In this document: positions 26,277 to 37,617 of the stretch, piece after piece
Layout of the letters: each line of letters starts with the position of its first letter
Numbering within the stretch: the first letter of the stretch is position 1
Assembly: GCF_001426375.1 (NCBI RefSeq)
Contig: NZ_LMEO01000003.1
Coordinates: 62,448 to 126,447, forward strand
DNA from: Paenibacillus sp. Root444D2
Lineage (GTDB): Bacteria > Bacillota > Bacilli > Paenibacillales > NBRC-103111
Direction: 5' to 3'
Length of the DNA: 64,000 nucleotides
Translations under genes and position numbers: made by a program
The notes under the pieces: generated by a model
Told to the model about the DNA's origin: nothing
Databases searched by the model: none
What the model saw: only the letters and a program-made list of their open reading frames with translations

Positions 26277-27536
26277 CTATTTCAAAGCTTTCATCGCAAT
26301 ATCCGTACGGTAATGCTTCCCGTCAAAATGGATCCGGTCCGCATCCGCGTAAGCTTTCTGACGAGCTTCAATGATATCTTTGCCAAGGCCTGTGATTCCA
26401 AGCACGCGTCCGCCGTTGGTAACAATTTGACCATCCTCGATAGCTGTCCCCGCATGGAACACAAGCGAGTCTTGCACTTGATCCAGTCCAGTAATCGGCA
26501 GCCCTTTCGGGTATGGACCTGGGTAGCCTGGTGAAGCTACGATCACACAAACTGCTGCTTCCTCGCTCCACTCGATAGGCTGCTCAGCCAACGTTCCGTT
26601 GTTGATAGCTAGGAAAATATCGAGAAGATCGGTTTTGAGGCGAGGCAAAATAACCTGCGTCTCTGGATCACCGAAACGCGCGTTAAACTCGATTGTTTTC
26701 ACGCCATTCGGGGTCAAAATCAAACCCGCATAAAGGACGCCTTTGAAAGGACGGCCTTCTTTTACCATCGCATCAGCTGTAGGTTGAACGATGTTCGCAA
26801 GTGCTTCCTGCACGATTGACTCAGGGATATGCGGTAGCGGGGAGTACGTACCCATTCCGCCCGTGTTTGGTCCTTTATCGTTATCAAAAACAGGTTTATG
26901 ATCCTGTGACGGCACCATGAGGCGAACCGTGGACCCATCAACAAAGGCTAACAGTGACATTTCTTGCCCTGTTAAGAATTCCTCAATGACCACGCTGGCT
27001 CCGGATTTGCCAAACACTTGATCCACCATAATGTCGCGAAGCGCGGCTTCTGCTTCCTCCATCGTTTGCGCAACGGTAACACCTTTACCAGCAGCTAATC
27101 CGTCCGCTTTAATAACAATCGGCGCCGACTGACTGCGCAAGTAAGCAAGTGCTGGCTCATAAGCGTCGAAAGACTCGTAAGCTGCCGTAGGGATGCTGTA
27201 TTTCTTCAAAAGCTCCTTCATAAACACCTTGCTGCCCTCAATAATCGCCGCATTCGCGCGCGGTCCGAAAGCCTCGATACCTTTGGACTCCAAATGGTCA
27301 ACCAAACCTGCTGCTAATGGATCATCAGGCGCTACCATCACAAGGTCAATCGCCTGCTCCTTCGCAAATGTGCTGATCTCTTCAAATTGCAGTTCCGTAA
27401 TCGGCACACATTCCGCCAAGCCGGCAATCCCGCCGTTCCCCGGCGCGCAGAACAGTTTGCTGATCTTCGGGCTCTTGCTCAATGACCAAACAATCGCATG
27501 CTCGCGCCCGCCTCGTCCAATAACTAATACACGCAT
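26277..27536 (-). CDS. purD: Phosphoribosylamine-glycine ligase (GAR synthetase)
   Basis: Catalyses step 2 of purine synthesis: ATP-dependent ligation of glycine to 5-phosphoribosylamine. 419 residues of the ATP-grasp fold. Motifs: RVLVIGRGGREHA at the start, PDDPLAAGLVDHLE, IVIKADGLAAGKGV, GPNTGGMGTYSPLPH and IEFNARFGDPETQV. The start at 27536 gives the usual N-terminus; a 7-codon upstream extension has no homology. AGAGGGG lies about 11 bases before it. Last gene of the operon, 70 bp after purH. Confidence 0.97.
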   Translation of the reverse strand: MRVLVIGRGGREHAIVWSLSKSPKISKLFCAPGNGGIAGLAECVPITELQFEEISTFAKEQAIDLVMVAPDDPLAAGLVDHLESKGIEAFGPRANAAIIEGSKVFMKELLKKYSIPTAAYESFDAYEPALAYLRSQSAPIVIKADGLAAGKGVTVAQTMEEAEAALRDIMVDQVFGKSGASVVIEEFLTGQEMSLLAFVDGSTVRLMVPSQDHKPVFDNDKGPNTGGMGTYSPLPHIPESIVQEALANIVQPTADAMVKEGRPFKGVLYAGLILTPNGVKTIEFNARFGDPETQVILPRLKTDLLDIFLAINNGTLAEQPIEWSEEAAVCVIVASPGYPGPYPKGLPITGLDQVQDSLVFHAGTAIEDGQIVTNGGRVLGITGLGKDIIEARQKAYADADRIHFDGKHYRTDIAMKALK

Positions 27537-27605
27537 CGTTTTGGAAACCCCTCTCATGGGGAATGCCCACGGTCTGGAAATCGATCGTGAGCATTCTCAA
27601 TTGTT

Positions 27606-29153
27606 TTAGTGTTTAAAGTGACGAACGCCTGTCATGACCATGGCAATGCCATTTTCGTTCGCTACGCGGATGGATTCTTCGTCTTTAATGGAGCCGCCCG
27701 GTTGAATCACCGCTGTGATTCCCGCTTTTGCAGCCATTTCAAGCGTGTCGCCCATTGGGAAGAAAGCATCGGAAGAAAGGACAGAGCCTTTCGCCTTGTC
27801 GCCAGCTTGCTCAATAGCGATTTTGGCTGCGCCAACGCGGTTCATTTGACCAGCGCCCACACCAACCGTCATGTCGTCTGCAACGAGTACGATTGCGTTA
27901 GATTTAACGTGCTTAACTACTTTCCATGCGAAAAGCAATTGCTTCATCTCTTCAGCTGTCGGTTGACGCTCAGAAACGACTTTCAAGTCAGCTTCTGTCA
28001 GCTGGTAAGCATCGCTAGCTTGTACGAGCATGCCGCCTTCAACCGTTGTAATCACTGGCTCCGCTTTGCGGCCAGCTACTGTATCTAAGCCGCTTACTTT
28101 GAGTAGGCGAATGTTTTTCTTTTTAGAAAGGATATCGAGTGCTTCCGGTGTAAAATCAGGCGCAATGACGATTTCCAGGAAAATCTCATGCAGTAACTGT
28201 GCTGTCGCTTCGTCAACCGCACGGTTCGCCGCCACGATACCACCGAAAATGGAAGTCGGGTCTGCATTGTACGCTTTTGTGTAAGCTTCAAGCACATTTG
28301 TACCAATACCTACGCCGCAAGGATTCATGTGCTTAACGGCTACAACTGCAGGTTCACTGAATTCTTTGACGATTTGCAGAGCTGTATTCGCATCATTAAT
28401 ATTGTTGTAGGATAATTCTTTACCATGTAATTGTTCAGCCGTTGTAATGTTGCCGGCAGCCGCATTCGGCTTACGATAGAAAGCCGCGCTTTGGTGCGGG
28501 TTCTCTCCGTAACGAAGCTCCTGCATTTTCTCATAAGTCACTGTATAACGCTCTGGGTAAGGCTCGCCTTGCAGGCCAGTCAAGTAGTCACCAATCAATG
28601 CATCGTAAGCTCCTGTGTGACGGAACACTTTGGCAGCTAAACGCTTGCGCGTTTCCAGCGTTGTGTCGCCAGTCTCTTGCACTTCTTCCAGCACCTTCGC
28701 ATAGTCGGTTGTATCCACGATAACGGAGACGAACGCATGGTTCTTAGCTGCTGAACGAAGCATCGTCGGCCCACCAATATCGATGTTTTCAATCGCATCC
28801 TCGTAAGTCACATCAGGCTTCGCAATCGTTTCGGCAAAAGGATACAAATTCACGACAACCAGATCAATATACTCCAAACCGAGCTTCTTCATGCTCTCTT
28901 GGTGCTCCACGTTGTCACGAACAGCCAGTAGTCCGCCGTGAACATTCGGATGCAGCGTTTTGACGCGGCCATCCATGATCTCCGGAAACCCTGTAACCTC
29001 GGAAATACCGATAACCGGCACCCCTTTATCCTTCAACAAACTAAGCGTACCGCCCGTAGAAATGATCTCAACGCCCAGCTTCGACAGCTCGCTCGCGAAT
29101 TCAACAATTCCCGTCTTATCGAAAACGCTGATTAGTGCTCTTTTGATTGCCAC
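27606..29153 (-). CDS. purH: Bifunctional AICAR transformylase/IMP cyclohydrolase
   Basis: Catalyses the last two steps to IMP. 515 residues. The N-terminal MGS-like cyclohydrolase part begins [15 protein letters not shown] and carries STGGT and VNLYPFAET. The C-terminal transformylase part has [25 protein letters not shown] and [14 protein letters not shown]. Starts at GTG with TGGGAGG upstream. Separated from purN by a 650-bp gap filled with a palindrome ladder, unusual within this operon. Confidence 0.97.
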   Translation of the reverse strand: MAIKRALISVFDKTGIVEFASELSKLGVEIISTGGTLSLLKDKGVPVIGISEVTGFPEIMDGRVKTLHPNVHGGLLAVRDNVEHQESMKKLGLEYIDLVVVNLYPFAETIAKPDVTYEDAIENIDIGGPTMLRSAAKNHAFVSVIVDTTDYAKVLEEVQETGDTTLETRKRLAAKVFRHTGAYDALIGDYLTGLQGEPYPERYTVTYEKMQELRYGENPHQSAAFYRKPNAAAGNITTAEQLHGKELSYNNINDANTALQIVKEFSEPAVVAVKHMNPCGVGIGTNVLEAYTKAYNADPTSIFGGIVAANRAVDEATAQLLHEIFLEIVIAPDFTPEALDILSKKKNIRLLKVSGLDTVAGRKAEPVITTVEGGMLVQASDAYQLTEADLKVVSERQPTAEEMKQLLFAWKVVKHVKSNAIVLVADDMTVGVGAGQMNRVGAAKIAIEQAGDKAKGSVLSSDAFFPMGDTLEMAAKAGITAVIQPGGSIKDEESIRVANENGIAMVMTGVRHFKH

Positions 29154-29204
29154 TATGCTTCCTCCCAGAAAATAATATTTGTAACTCTCCCGCTCAGCTC
29201 TAAT

Positions 29205-29741
29205 TAACGATGAAAAACATCGTTAACTTCGACCAAGCTCACTCATGTAGGGTAAAACCGCCACGGTAACGATGTAAAACATCCTTACAGTAGCTAATTC
29301 TCCCACTCAGTCCTAATTAACGATGAAAAACATCGTTAACTTCGACCAAACTCACTCATGTAGGGTAAAACCGCCACGGTAACGATGTAAAACATCCTTA
29401 CAGTAGCTGCTTCTCCCGCTCAGCCCTAATTAACGATGAAAAACATCGTTAACTTCGACCAAACTCACTCATGTAGGGTAAAACCGCCGCTGTAACGATG
29501 TAAAACATCCTTACAGTAGCTAATTCTCCCTCTCAGCCCTAATTAACGATGAAAAACATCCTTAACTTCGGCCAAACTCACTCATGTAGGGTAAAACCGC
29601 CGCGGTAACGATGTAAAACATTCTTACAGTAGCCATCTCTACCGCTCATCCCAACTTAGCGATGAAAAATATCTTTAACTTCGACCATGCTCACGCAATT
29701 GGCGTAAAACAGCTACTTTAAGTGATTTAAAACAGCAGCGC
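29205..29741. repeat. Palindrome ladder B inside the pur operon: ten hairpins, 62/51-bp steps
   Basis: Cores of the form TAACGATG-n5-CATCGTTA (variants TAACGATGTAAAACATCC, TAGCGATG, and a degenerate last copy) begin at 29206, 29268, 29319, 29381, 29432, 29494, 29545, 29607, 29658 and 29720. The steps alternate 62 and 51 bp without exception. The filler repeats within this array (CTTCGACCAAACTCACTCAT, AGGGTAAAACCGCC) but is unrelated to that of ladder A. It occupies most of the purN-purH gap. Confidence 0.95.
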
Positions 29742-29803
29742 ACACAGCCGAGTTATCCACAAGGAACCTTAATCTTAGGAGCTACGGCACCTACGCAACC
29801 AAC

Positions 29804-30415
29804 CTACGACCGCACGCTAACCCTGCGGCCATCCAAGCTCACGCGGTCCTCGCGAACCCAGCGAATCACCTGCGGCAGTAGCACGTGCTCAGCCGCATGG
29901 ATACGCTCGGCCAGCGAGTCCGCAGTCTCGTGCTCGTGGATCTCGACGGCGCGCTGCGCGATGATCGGCCCGGAGTCGAGTCCGCCGTCCACGAAGTGAA
30001 CGGTCACGCCGGTCTGCTTCACGCCGTACTCGACGGCTTGCTCGATCGCACGCACGCCTGGAAACGAAGGCAGCAGCGAAGGATGAATGTTGATCATGCG
30101 CCCGAAAAACGGCTCAACAAGCACATTCGTAATAATCCGCATGTAGCCGGCCATCACGATCAGATCAACCTGACGATCTTGCAGCTCCTTAAGAATAAGA
30201 GCCTCGTAAGCCTCACGACTCCCATATTCCTTCGGAACAAACGTGAACACAGGCACCTTCGCTTCTACAGCACGCTCCACCACATACGCTTGCGGGCGGT
30301 CACAGACAAGAAGCTCGATGCTGACATCAAGCTTCCCCTTCTGTACCTGATCTACGATAGCCTGGAAATTCGAGCCGCTGCCCGAAGCAAAAATCGCAAT
30401 TCGGTAAGGCTGCAT
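29804..30415 (-). CDS. purN: Phosphoribosylglycinamide formyltransferase
   Basis: Uses 10-formyltetrahydrofolate to formylate GAR. 203 residues. Motifs: IAIFASGSGSNFQAIVDQ, LVCDRPQAYVVERA, VDLIVMAGYMRI, MINIHPSLLPSFPG and the active site segment GVTVHFVDGGLDSGPII. The last 25 residues are more variable. Its ATG overlaps the purM stop codon (TAATG). The gene is GC-richer at its 3' end than the rest of the operon. Confidence 0.96.
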   Translation of the reverse strand: MQPYRIAIFASGSGSNFQAIVDQVQKGKLDVSIELLVCDRPQAYVVERAVEAKVPVFTFVPKEYGSREAYEALILKELQDRQVDLIVMAGYMRIITNVLVEPFFGRMINIHPSLLPSFPGVRAIEQAVEYGVKQTGVTVHFVDGGLDSGPIIAQRAVEIHEHETADSLAERIHAAEHVLLPQVIRWVREDRVSLDGRRVSVRS

Positions 30416-31455
30416 TAAACCTCAGCTCCTTGGAACGTCACTACACGCTCGCCTTCAGTAACAACGCCTAAACGGTAGGCTTTTTCGCCTTGCGCTTCTG
30501 CTGCGGCAATAGCTTTCTCCGCATCGTCCGCGCCCACGATAACAACCATCCCGATGCCCATGTTGAAAGTGCGGAACATATCGTTGTTCGAAATGCCGCC
30601 CTCACGCTGCATCAACTCAAAAATCGGCAGAATCGGCCACGATCCATATTGGATCTCGACGTTCACGCCATCAGGCAGAACGCGTGGAATATTTTCGATA
30701 AAACCGCCGCCTGTAATGTGTGCCATCCCTTTGATCGCAACATCTTCAAGCATCGCAAGAACTGGCTTCACATAAAGCTTCGTTGGCTCAAGCAGCACAT
30801 TACCAAGCTTATCGCCAAGCTCATCCACATGACCTTGAAGCGTATAACCGCCATCTTCCAGCAAAAGCTTGCGCACAAGAGAGAACCCGTTACTGTGCAC
30901 TCCGCTCGATGCCAGACCTAGAACCACGTCTCCAGGACGGATCGTTGTACCATCGATGATCTTTTTCTTGTCGACGATTCCAACCGTAAACCCGGCAATG
31001 TCATACTCCCCTGTCGCATACATGCCCGGCATTTCCGCCGTTTCGCCACCGATGAGTGAGCAGCCAGACTGCGCACAACCGTCAGCGATCCCTTTAACGA
31101 TAGCTTCAATTTTCTCTGGAATTACTTTGTCACAAGCAAGATAGTCGAGGAAAAAAAGCGGCTCCGCGCCCTGAACGATAATATCATTCACACACATCGC
31201 GACAGCATCAATCCCAATCGTATCATGCTTATCCATTGCAAAAGCGATCTTCAGCTTCGTGCCCACGCCGTCCGTACCAGATACGAGCACAGGCTCCTCG
31301 TACTTGTCTTTGTTCAAGCTGAACAGCCCGCCGAAGCCACCGAGGTCAGTTAACACTTCAGGACGGAAAGTCCGTTTGACGTGCTTTTTCATCCGTTCTA
31401 CTGCTTCGTTCCCTGCCGCGATATCGACTCCAGCCTTTTTGTAAGCATCCGACAC
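30415..31455 (-). CDS. purM: Phosphoribosylformylglycinamidine cyclo-ligase (AIR synthetase)
   Basis: Closes the imidazole ring to give AIR. 346 residues; motifs [76 protein letters not shown] and [13 protein letters not shown]. Starts at GTG with GGAGTGG upstream. Lies between purF (108 bp upstream) and purN (overlapping). Confidence 0.97.
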   Translation of the reverse strand: MSDAYKKAGVDIAAGNEAVERMKKHVKRTFRPEVLTDLGGFGGLFSLNKDKYEEPVLVSGTDGVGTKLKIAFAMDKHDTIGIDAVAMCVNDIIVQGAEPLFFLDYLACDKVIPEKIEAIVKGIADGCAQSGCSLIGGETAEMPGMYATGEYDIAGFTVGIVDKKKIIDGTTIRPGDVVLGLASSGVHSNGFSLVRKLLLEDGGYTLQGHVDELGDKLGNVLLEPTKLYVKPVLAMLEDVAIKGMAHITGGGFIENIPRVLPDGVNVEIQYGSWPILPIFELMQREGGISNNDMFRTFNMGIGMVVIVGADDAEKAIAAAEAQGEKAYRLGVVTEGERVVTFQGAEV

Positions 31456-31563
31456 TTCGCTTCCACTCCTTAGTTTGTCTATGTATCGGGAGGTCGTTCG
31501 CCTAAGCGAGACCCACCCGTTGTGTCTATTCCATTTTTCCGCATTTATCTATCTATTAACCAA

Positions 31564-33096
31564 TTAATCGCAAGCACAACCAACCTTCGTAACATCTACA
31601 ATTTCCGTTGGATAGGTGTTATCGAAGCATGCCGTACAGTAGCCGCTCTCCGCCCCTGCGGAACCTTGGCCGATCGAATCTAACAATCCTTCTTTCGTCA
31701 GAAAATGCAAGGAATCCGCGTTGATCGCTTTACGAATCTCTTCGATAGAATTCATCGCCGCGATTAGCTCTTTCCGATCCGGAGTATCAATTCCGTAGTA
31801 GCATGGGTTCATAAAAGGCGGCGAAGAGATACGCACGTGCACTTCTGTTGCCCCAGCTTCTCTAAGTAAATTGACGATTCGAAGTGACGTTGTCCCTCGC
31901 ACGATGGAGTCATCAATCATGACAACACGCTTGCCTTCGACGACTTTGCGAACGGCGCTCAGCTTCATTTTAACACCTTGCTCACGAAGCTCTTGGCTTG
32001 GAATGATGAACGTCCGGCCTGTGTAGCGGTTCTTGATCAGACCCAACTCATAAGGGATACCCGTTTGTTCAGCAAAACCAATCGCAGCGGAAATACTCGA
32101 ATCCGGTACACCCGTTACCACATCAGCATCGACGAAAGCCTCCATCGCCAGTTTTTTACCCATCCGCTTACGTGCGGAGTGAATGTTCACCGTATCGATG
32201 TCGCTGTCCGGACGAGCAAAGTAGATATATTCCATCGCACAAATCGCGCGTCGGCCGCTTTCCGTGAACCGCTCCGAGCGGAAGCCGTCACGGTCAATCA
32301 CAATGATTTCCCCCGGCTGTACATCACGGAAATAAGTTGCTCCCACCGCATCGAATGCACAGGACTCGGAGGCGAATAAGTACGCATCTCCCAGACGGCC
32401 GATCATGAAGGGACGAAGTCCATTCGGATCTAGCGCAGCAATCATTTTATCTTTGGTAGTGATCAGGAAGGCAAAGCCGCCGATGACTTGATTCATGGCA
32501 TCTTTGACGGCTTCCACGATATCGTCATGCTCCGAACGGGCAATCAAATGCGCCATAACCTCGGTGTCACTCGTCGTTTGGAAGATCGAACCCTTCTTCT
32601 CAAGCTCGCGCTTGATAATGTTGGCATTATCGAGGTTACCATTCGTCGCAATCGCAAGATCGCCCTCGCGGTATTTGAAAACTAGAGGCTGCGCGTTCGC
32701 CAGCTTGCTCTCGCCTGCTGTGGAATAACGCACATGCGCAATCGCTGTGGAACCTGTCAGAGGCGACAAATTCTCGTTAGTGAACACCTCTTTGGCAAGT
32801 CCCATCCCGCGATAGTAGTTAAACTTTTCATCTTCTACTGTACAGATACCAGCGCTTTCCTGTCCGCGGTGCTGCAGGGCATGCAGCCCGTAATAGCACA
32901 GAGAGGAAGCGTCCGGATGACCATACACCCCGAACACACCGCACTCCTCATTCAGCTTATCAAACAATCCGCCTTGGCCGCCTACACCTTCGTTGAAATA
33001 CTCTCCTGTCCAAAGCTCATGCTGCCCATCGCCCACTTGGACAATAGGAGCAGCAGGAAGCTTAAGGGCCTTGGATTGTTTTACGCCATTAGACAT
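31564..33096 (-). CDS. purF: Amidophosphoribosyltransferase with extended N-terminal leader
   Basis: First committed enzyme of purine synthesis; transfers glutamine amide nitrogen to PRPP. 510 residues. The glutaminase nucleophile is Cys52 in [10 protein letters not shown]. The 51 residues before it are far longer than the 11-residue propeptide of B. subtilis PurF and must be cleaved to expose the cysteine if this enzyme matures the same way. The PRPP loop appears as [19 protein letters not shown]. Cysteines for the 4Fe-4S cluster are at the C-terminus (SGYCTACF). The ATG overlaps the end of purL by 16 bp and GAAGGA precedes it. Confidence 0.96.
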   Translation of the reverse strand: MSNGVKQSKALKLPAAPIVQVGDGQHELWTGEYFNEGVGGQGGLFDKLNEECGVFGVYGHPDASSLCYYGLHALQHRGQESAGICTVEDEKFNYYRGMGLAKEVFTNENLSPLTGSTAIAHVRYSTAGESKLANAQPLVFKYREGDLAIATNGNLDNANIIKRELEKKGSIFQTTSDTEVMAHLIARSEHDDIVEAVKDAMNQVIGGFAFLITTKDKMIAALDPNGLRPFMIGRLGDAYLFASESCAFDAVGATYFRDVQPGEIIVIDRDGFRSERFTESGRRAICAMEYIYFARPDSDIDTVNIHSARKRMGKKLAMEAFVDADVVTGVPDSSISAAIGFAEQTGIPYELGLIKNRYTGRTFIIPSQELREQGVKMKLSAVRKVVEGKRVVMIDDSIVRGTTSLRIVNLLREAGATEVHVRISSPPFMNPCYYGIDTPDRKELIAAMNSIEEIRKAINADSLHFLTKEGLLDSIGQGSAGAESGYCTACFDNTYPTEIVDVTKVGCACD

Positions 33097-35324
33097 GGAA
33101 TCGCATCCTTCCAGACTTTCGCCAGCTCGCTTACCGGAGACTGGAGACGCTGTTCGTTATTGATTTTAACGGTCAAATCTGAACCTGTTACTGTTCCAAT
33201 TTCTTGATAAGGTACGCCTTGTGAAGCAATCCAGTGTTTCAAAGCGTCCGCTTTATCAGGGGAAGCACTCAGCAAAATACGGGATTGTGATTCACTGAAT
33301 AGCGTGAAGTCAGGACGAAGGTCAGAAGCTACATTAACAGCTGCGCCTACTTTGCCACCGATACAGCTTTCAGCCAAAGCAACGGCCAAGCCGCCTTCGG
33401 ATAAGTCATGCGCAGAAGCAACAAGACCTTCTTGAATTGCTTTTAGTACAGCATTTTGCAGGCGTTTCTCTGTAGCCAAATCCAATTCAGGAGGACGGCC
33501 TTCGGTTACACCGTGAATGACATATTGGAATTCACTGCCGCCAAGCTCCGCTTTCGTCTCGCCGAGCAGGATGATGATGTCGCCTTCTTTTTTGAAACTT
33601 TGAGTCGTGATGTGGTCGATGTCATGAACAAGACCAACCATCCCGATAACCGGAGTTGGGTAGATCGCACCTTTGGCGTTCTCGTTGTAAAGCGAGACGT
33701 TACCGCCGATAACCGGTGTATCCAAGAAGCGGCAAGCTTCTGCCATACCATCTGTGGATTTCTCCAGCTGCCAGAAAATCTCTGGCTTGTCTGGGCTGCC
33801 GAAGTTCAGGTTATCCGTAACCGCGAGCGGCTCAGCACCGGAGCAAACCACGTTACGTGCTGCTTCTGAAACTGCGATCCGTCCGCCTACTTCCGGATCC
33901 AAGTACACATAGCGTCCGTTGCAGTCGGTTGTCATCGCGAGGCCCTTACGGGTACCGCGGATGGTCACAACCGCTGCATCCGAACCCGGACGCACTGCCG
34001 TATCTGTACGAACCATGTGGTCATACTGGTTGTACACCCACTCTTTGCTCGCTACCGTCGGAGACGCGAGCACCGATTTCAGCGCTTCCGTCAATTTCGT
34101 TACCTCAGGGTAACGAGTCGTGTCGATCGATGCGCTAGCTTCGTAATAAGCCGGCACCTTGCTCGGCTTATTGTACACCGGGCACTCGTCGACGAGTGCG
34201 CCGACAGGCATGTTCCCCACGACTTCACCGTGGTGGATCAGCTTCAGGTAACCGTCATCGGTTACCTTGCCGACTTTGGCGCAGTGGAGACCCCAGCGCT
34301 CAAAAATGCCCTTAGCTTGCGCCTCATGCTTCGGCTCAACTACGAAAAGCATACGCTCCTGGGACTCAGACAGCATCATTTCATACGCTGTCATGCCTTC
34401 TTCGCGCTGTGGAACTTCATCAAGGTAAAGCTCCATACCGTTGCCCGCTTTACTAGCCATCTCTGCGCTGGAGCAAGTCAGCCCCGCAGCACCCATATCT
34501 TGAATTCCGAGCACGATGCCGGAATTGATTAACTCTAAGCACGCTTCCAGCACGAGCTTCTCCATGAACGGATCGCCCACTTGTACCGCTGGGCGCTTCG
34601 CTTCGGACTCCGCCGTAAGCTCCTCGGATGCGAAAGTCGCACCGTGGATACCGTCGCGGCCAGTTGCCGGTCCGACGTAGAATACTGGGTTGCCAACACC
34701 TTTGGCAACACCGCGTTGAATCATGTTGTGGTCGATAAGACCCACACACATCGCATTAACGAGCGGGTTCCCCTCGTAGCTCTCGTCGAACATCACTTCG
34801 CCGCCAACTGTCGGAATCCCGATACAGTTGCCGTATCCAGCGATTCCGGATACAACGTGCTCGAACAAGTACTTCACGCGATCGTTTTCCAGCTTACCAA
34901 AACGCAAGGAATTCAGAAGCGCTACCGGGCGCGCGCCCATAGAGAAAATATCACGAATAATACCGCCCACACCTGTCGCCGCGCCTTGATAAGGCTCGAT
35001 CGCTGAAGGGTGGTTATGACTTTCAATTTTGAACACAACCGCCTGGTTGTCTCCGATATCTACAATCCCTGCGCCTTCACCAGGTCCCATTAGAACACGA
35101 GGTCCTGTCACTGGGAATTTACGAAGTACAGGTTTGGAATTTTTGTATGAACAGTGCTCGGACCACATAACGCTGAATACACCGATTTCTACATAGTTCG
35201 GATTACGTCCAAGGAAGCCGCAAATTTTGGCAAACTCTTCGTCCGTTACGCCCATTTGCTTGTAAATTTTCTGCTCCGCGATTTGCTCGGCTGTTGGTTC
35301 ATTAACGGATAGCTGCTGCGTCAT
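33081..35324 (-). CDS. purL: Phosphoribosylformylglycinamidine synthase subunit PurL (small type)
   Basis: 747-residue ATP-dependent synthetase subunit that makes FGAM with ammonia from PurQ and help from PurS. Motifs: [70 protein letters not shown] and [17 protein letters not shown]. The length is typical of the three-subunit Gram-positive form. GGAGGG precedes the ATG. Overlaps purQ by 23 bp and purF by 16 bp. Confidence 0.97.
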   Translation of the reverse strand: MTQQLSVNEPTAEQIAEQKIYKQMGVTDEEFAKICGFLGRNPNYVEIGVFSVMWSEHCSYKNSKPVLRKFPVTGPRVLMGPGEGAGIVDIGDNQAVVFKIESHNHPSAIEPYQGAATGVGGIIRDIFSMGARPVALLNSLRFGKLENDRVKYLFEHVVSGIAGYGNCIGIPTVGGEVMFDESYEGNPLVNAMCVGLIDHNMIQRGVAKGVGNPVFYVGPATGRDGIHGATFASEELTAESEAKRPAVQVGDPFMEKLVLEACLELINSGIVLGIQDMGAAGLTCSSAEMASKAGNGMELYLDEVPQREEGMTAYEMMLSESQERMLFVVEPKHEAQAKGIFERWGLHCAKVGKVTDDGYLKLIHHGEVVGNMPVGALVDECPVYNKPSKVPAYYEASASIDTTRYPEVTKLTEALKSVLASPTVASKEWVYNQYDHMVRTDTAVRPGSDAAVVTIRGTRKGLAMTTDCNGRYVYLDPEVGGRIAVSEAARNVVCSGAEPLAVTDNLNFGSPDKPEIFWQLEKSTDGMAEACRFLDTPVIGGNVSLYNENAKGAIYPTPVIGMVGLVHDIDHITTQSFKKEGDIIILLGETKAELGGSEFQYVIHGVTEGRPPELDLATEKRLQNAVLKAIQEGLVASAHDLSEGGLAVALAESCIGGKVGAAVNVASDLRPDFTLFSESQSRILLSASPDKADALKHWIASQGVPYQEIGTVTGSDLTVKINNEQRLQSPVSELAKVWKDAIPCLMA

Positions 35325-35997
35325 GTTTCTCCCTCCAAGCGCTTAGAATTGATGTGAACATTTTCTTACCATCTGCGGAGCCAAGAATCTCATGAACGGC
35401 ACGCTCCGGATGAGGCATCATACCTACGACATTACCAGCTTTATTGCTAATTCCAGCGATATCATCAAGTGATCCGTTCGGGTTGTTGCCCGCTTCATAA
35501 CGGAATACGATTTGATTGTTTTCTTGTAATTCTTTGAGCGTAGCATCGTCACAATAGTAGTTGCCTTCGCCGTGAGCGATTGGAATTTCAATCAGCTCAC
35601 CCTCCGCGTAATCACGCGTGAAAGCCGTCGTGTTGTTCTCCACTTTGAGAATCGTTTGGTGGCAGCGGAATTTCATTCCGTTGTTGCGCAGCAAAGCGCC
35701 TGGCAGTAATCTTGCTTCCGTTAACACTTGGAATCCGTTACAAATACCTAGAATGTACTTGCCTTCTTCCGCAGCCTTAACCACAGCTTTCATCACGTTC
35801 GTAAATTGTGCAATCGCTCCGCAACGCAGGTAATCCCCATAAGAGAATCCACCCGGCACGAGGATGCAGTCGTATTTGGACAAGTCGCCATCTGTATGCC
35901 AAACATACTCAACCGGCTGACCAATGGTATCTTCGATTGCTTTGTACATATCGATGTCGCAGTTCGATCCCGGAAATACAAGAACCGCAAAATTCAT
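35302..35997 (-). CDS. purQ: Phosphoribosylformylglycinamidine synthase glutaminase PurQ
   Basis: Class I glutaminase subunit. 231 residues from the ATG at 35997 ([20 protein letters not shown]), which has AAGGAGG upstream; an in-frame 28-codon extension is not homologous. The catalytic triad lies in [20 protein letters not shown] (Cys) and MMPHPERA (His, Glu). Feeds ammonia to PurL. Confidence 0.96.
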   Translation of the reverse strand: MNFAVLVFPGSNCDIDMYKAIEDTIGQPVEYVWHTDGDLSKYDCILVPGGFSYGDYLRCGAIAQFTNVMKAVVKAAEEGKYILGICNGFQVLTEARLLPGALLRNNGMKFRCHQTILKVENNTTAFTRDYAEGELIEIPIAHGEGNYYCDDATLKELQENNQIVFRYEAGNNPNGSLDDIAGISNKAGNVVGMMPHPERAVHEILGSADGKKMFTSILSAWREKHDAAAIR

Positions 35998-36023
35998 GAC
36001 GTTTTCCTCCTTCTTCTGGTTTA

Positions 36024-36263
36024 TTACGCCAACTCGTAGCGGTAGTCTTCGATAACCGTGTTTGCAAGCAGCTTCTCGCACATTGCTTTTACACGCGCTT
36101 CTGCTTCTGCTTTATCCGTTGTATCCAGTTCTAACTCCAAGTATTTCCCAATGCGGACCTTACCAACTTCGTCAAAACCCATGGAATGAAGCGCTCCTTG
36201 CACCGCAGTTCCCTGAACATCCAATACGTTCTGCTTGATCGTTACGTAGACCGTTGCTTTCAT
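36024..36263 (-). CDS. purS: Phosphoribosylformylglycinamidine synthase subunit PurS
   Basis: 79-residue structural subunit that docks PurQ to PurL. The sequence [41 protein letters not shown] and VIEDYRYEL is typical. The start at 36263 has AAGGAGA 9 bases upstream. 26 bp before purQ. The gap to purC upstream is 428 bp and contains palindrome ladder D. Confidence 0.96.
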   Translation of the reverse strand: MKATVYVTIKQNVLDVQGTAVQGALHSMGFDEVGKVRIGKYLELELDTTDKAEAEARVKAMCEKLLANTVIEDYRYELA

Positions 36264-36318
36264 CTCTAATCTCTCCTTAGCGTTATTCGCCAGAGCAGCT
36301 GGCATGGACTGGAGCCCA

Positions 36319-36510
36319 TTTAGAAGTCCCTAAAGGCTCTTATTTCTCATTTTTCTTACGATATCCGGGGAATAGCAGCTTCTAAAGACTCTTATTTCCC
36401 AAAAAAGCAACTATTTCACTGATAATCATTGAAATAAGAGGCTTAAAAGACTCTTATTCTGTAATTCTTTGCTCTTTCCTTAGAATTAGAAGCCTCTAAA
36501 GACTCTTATT
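36319..36510. repeat. Palindrome ladder D between purC and purS: four hairpins, 52/62/52-bp steps
   Basis: Hairpins with right arm CTCTTATT at 36337, 36389, 36451 and 36503 (steps 52, 62, 52). The third is perfect: AATAAGAG (36433-36440), 10-nt loop, CTCTTATT (36451-36458). The core sequence is unrelated to ladders A-C but the step pattern is the same. From 36520 to 36615 follows a separate tract of imperfect GGGAATTCGGTNGTGAATTC repeats. Confidence 0.85.
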
Positions 36511-36691
36511 CTCAACCTGTGTGGGAATTCGGTCGTGAATTCAATCCTGAGTTCAGTGCTGAATTCCGTGGGAATTCGGTAGTGAACTCGGTGGTAAATT
36601 CCGTGGGAATTGGAGGAAAGTAATCGCCGCCATCCTCGCTCTTCATCACTACTGCTAATTTCTCAGCGAGTATTTCCCAATCATTTTTCTA

Positions 36692-37591
36692 CTAATCCAC
36701 CAAGCGGTGTAAAATTTCTTTATAACGGTTCGAAGTTTCTTCCACTACGGAAGCTGGCAGCTCATCCGGCTCACTATTTTTATCCCAGCCCGATCCGGCT
36801 AAATACGTACGAACGGGCTCTTTGTCCATCGAATCAATCTCGATATCCAGGGCGTATTTATCTTGTGACCAGTAACGCGAGGAATCCGGCGTGAAAATTT
36901 CATCAATAATAATAAGTTCTCCTGCGTAGAAGCCGAATTCAAACTTCGTATCTGCTAAAATAATGCCCTTTTGCTCACAAATCGAATGAGCCAACGTGTA
37001 AAGCATGATGCTTCGCTCTTGCAGCGCATAAGTCAGCTCTTCGCCGACTAAATCAATCATTTGTTCCACGGAAATGTCTTCGTCATGACCGACATCATTT
37101 TTAGCTGCAGGTGTGAAAATAGGATCTTGCAAGCGCTCGTTCTTACGCAGGCCTTCAGGCAGTTTGCGACCGTTAATTTCGCCGGTCTTCTCGTACTGTC
37201 TCCAGCCGTTGCCTGTGATGTAACCGCGAACCACGCATTCAATGGAGATGCGCTCCGCTTTTTTCGCTACAATAATACGTTCCTTTAGAAGCTCTCTATC
37301 TTCCGCACTCGGAATAATCGCATGGAGCTTTTCTACGTCCGTGTGCACAATGTGATTGCTCATGTAACCGCTCGTCACGCCGAACCAGTATTTACTTAGC
37401 GCATTCAGAACGTAGCCCTTATCAGGAATTCCAGGCTTCAACATGTAATCAAAAGCCGAAATTCGATCCGTCACCACGATAAGGAAATGTTCGCCCAGAT
37501 CATACAGTTCACGTACTTTCCCCTTATGAACCAGGGGAGCGTTAATCATTTCAACAGCTGATTCCAAGATATTGTTAGCCACGAACCACAC
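36692..37591 (-). CDS. purC: SAICAR synthase
   Basis: Joins aspartate to CAIR. 296-299 residues depending on the start. Motifs: LVHKGKVRELYDLGEHFLIVVTDRISAFD, IECVVRGYITGNGWRQYEKTGEINGRKLPEGL and IILADTKFEFGF. It is of the longer class (as in eukaryotic-like and some Firmicute enzymes) rather than the 240-residue B. subtilis form. Start candidates are GTG at 37591 and GTG at 37582; the latter is better spaced from AAAGGA. 26 bp after purB. Confidence 0.95.
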   Translation of the reverse strand: MWFVANNILESAVEMINAPLVHKGKVRELYDLGEHFLIVVTDRISAFDYMLKPGIPDKGYVLNALSKYWFGVTSGYMSNHIVHTDVEKLHAIIPSAEDRELLKERIIVAKKAERISIECVVRGYITGNGWRQYEKTGEINGRKLPEGLRKNERLQDPIFTPAAKNDVGHDEDISVEQMIDLVGEELTYALQERSIMLYTLAHSICEQKGIILADTKFEFGFYAGELIIIDEIFTPDSSRYWSQDKYALDIEIDSMDKEPVRTYLAGSGWDKNSEPDELPASVVEETSNRYKEILHRLVD

Positions 37592-37617
37592 ATCCTTTCC
37601 TGTTAAAATGCCCTGCT

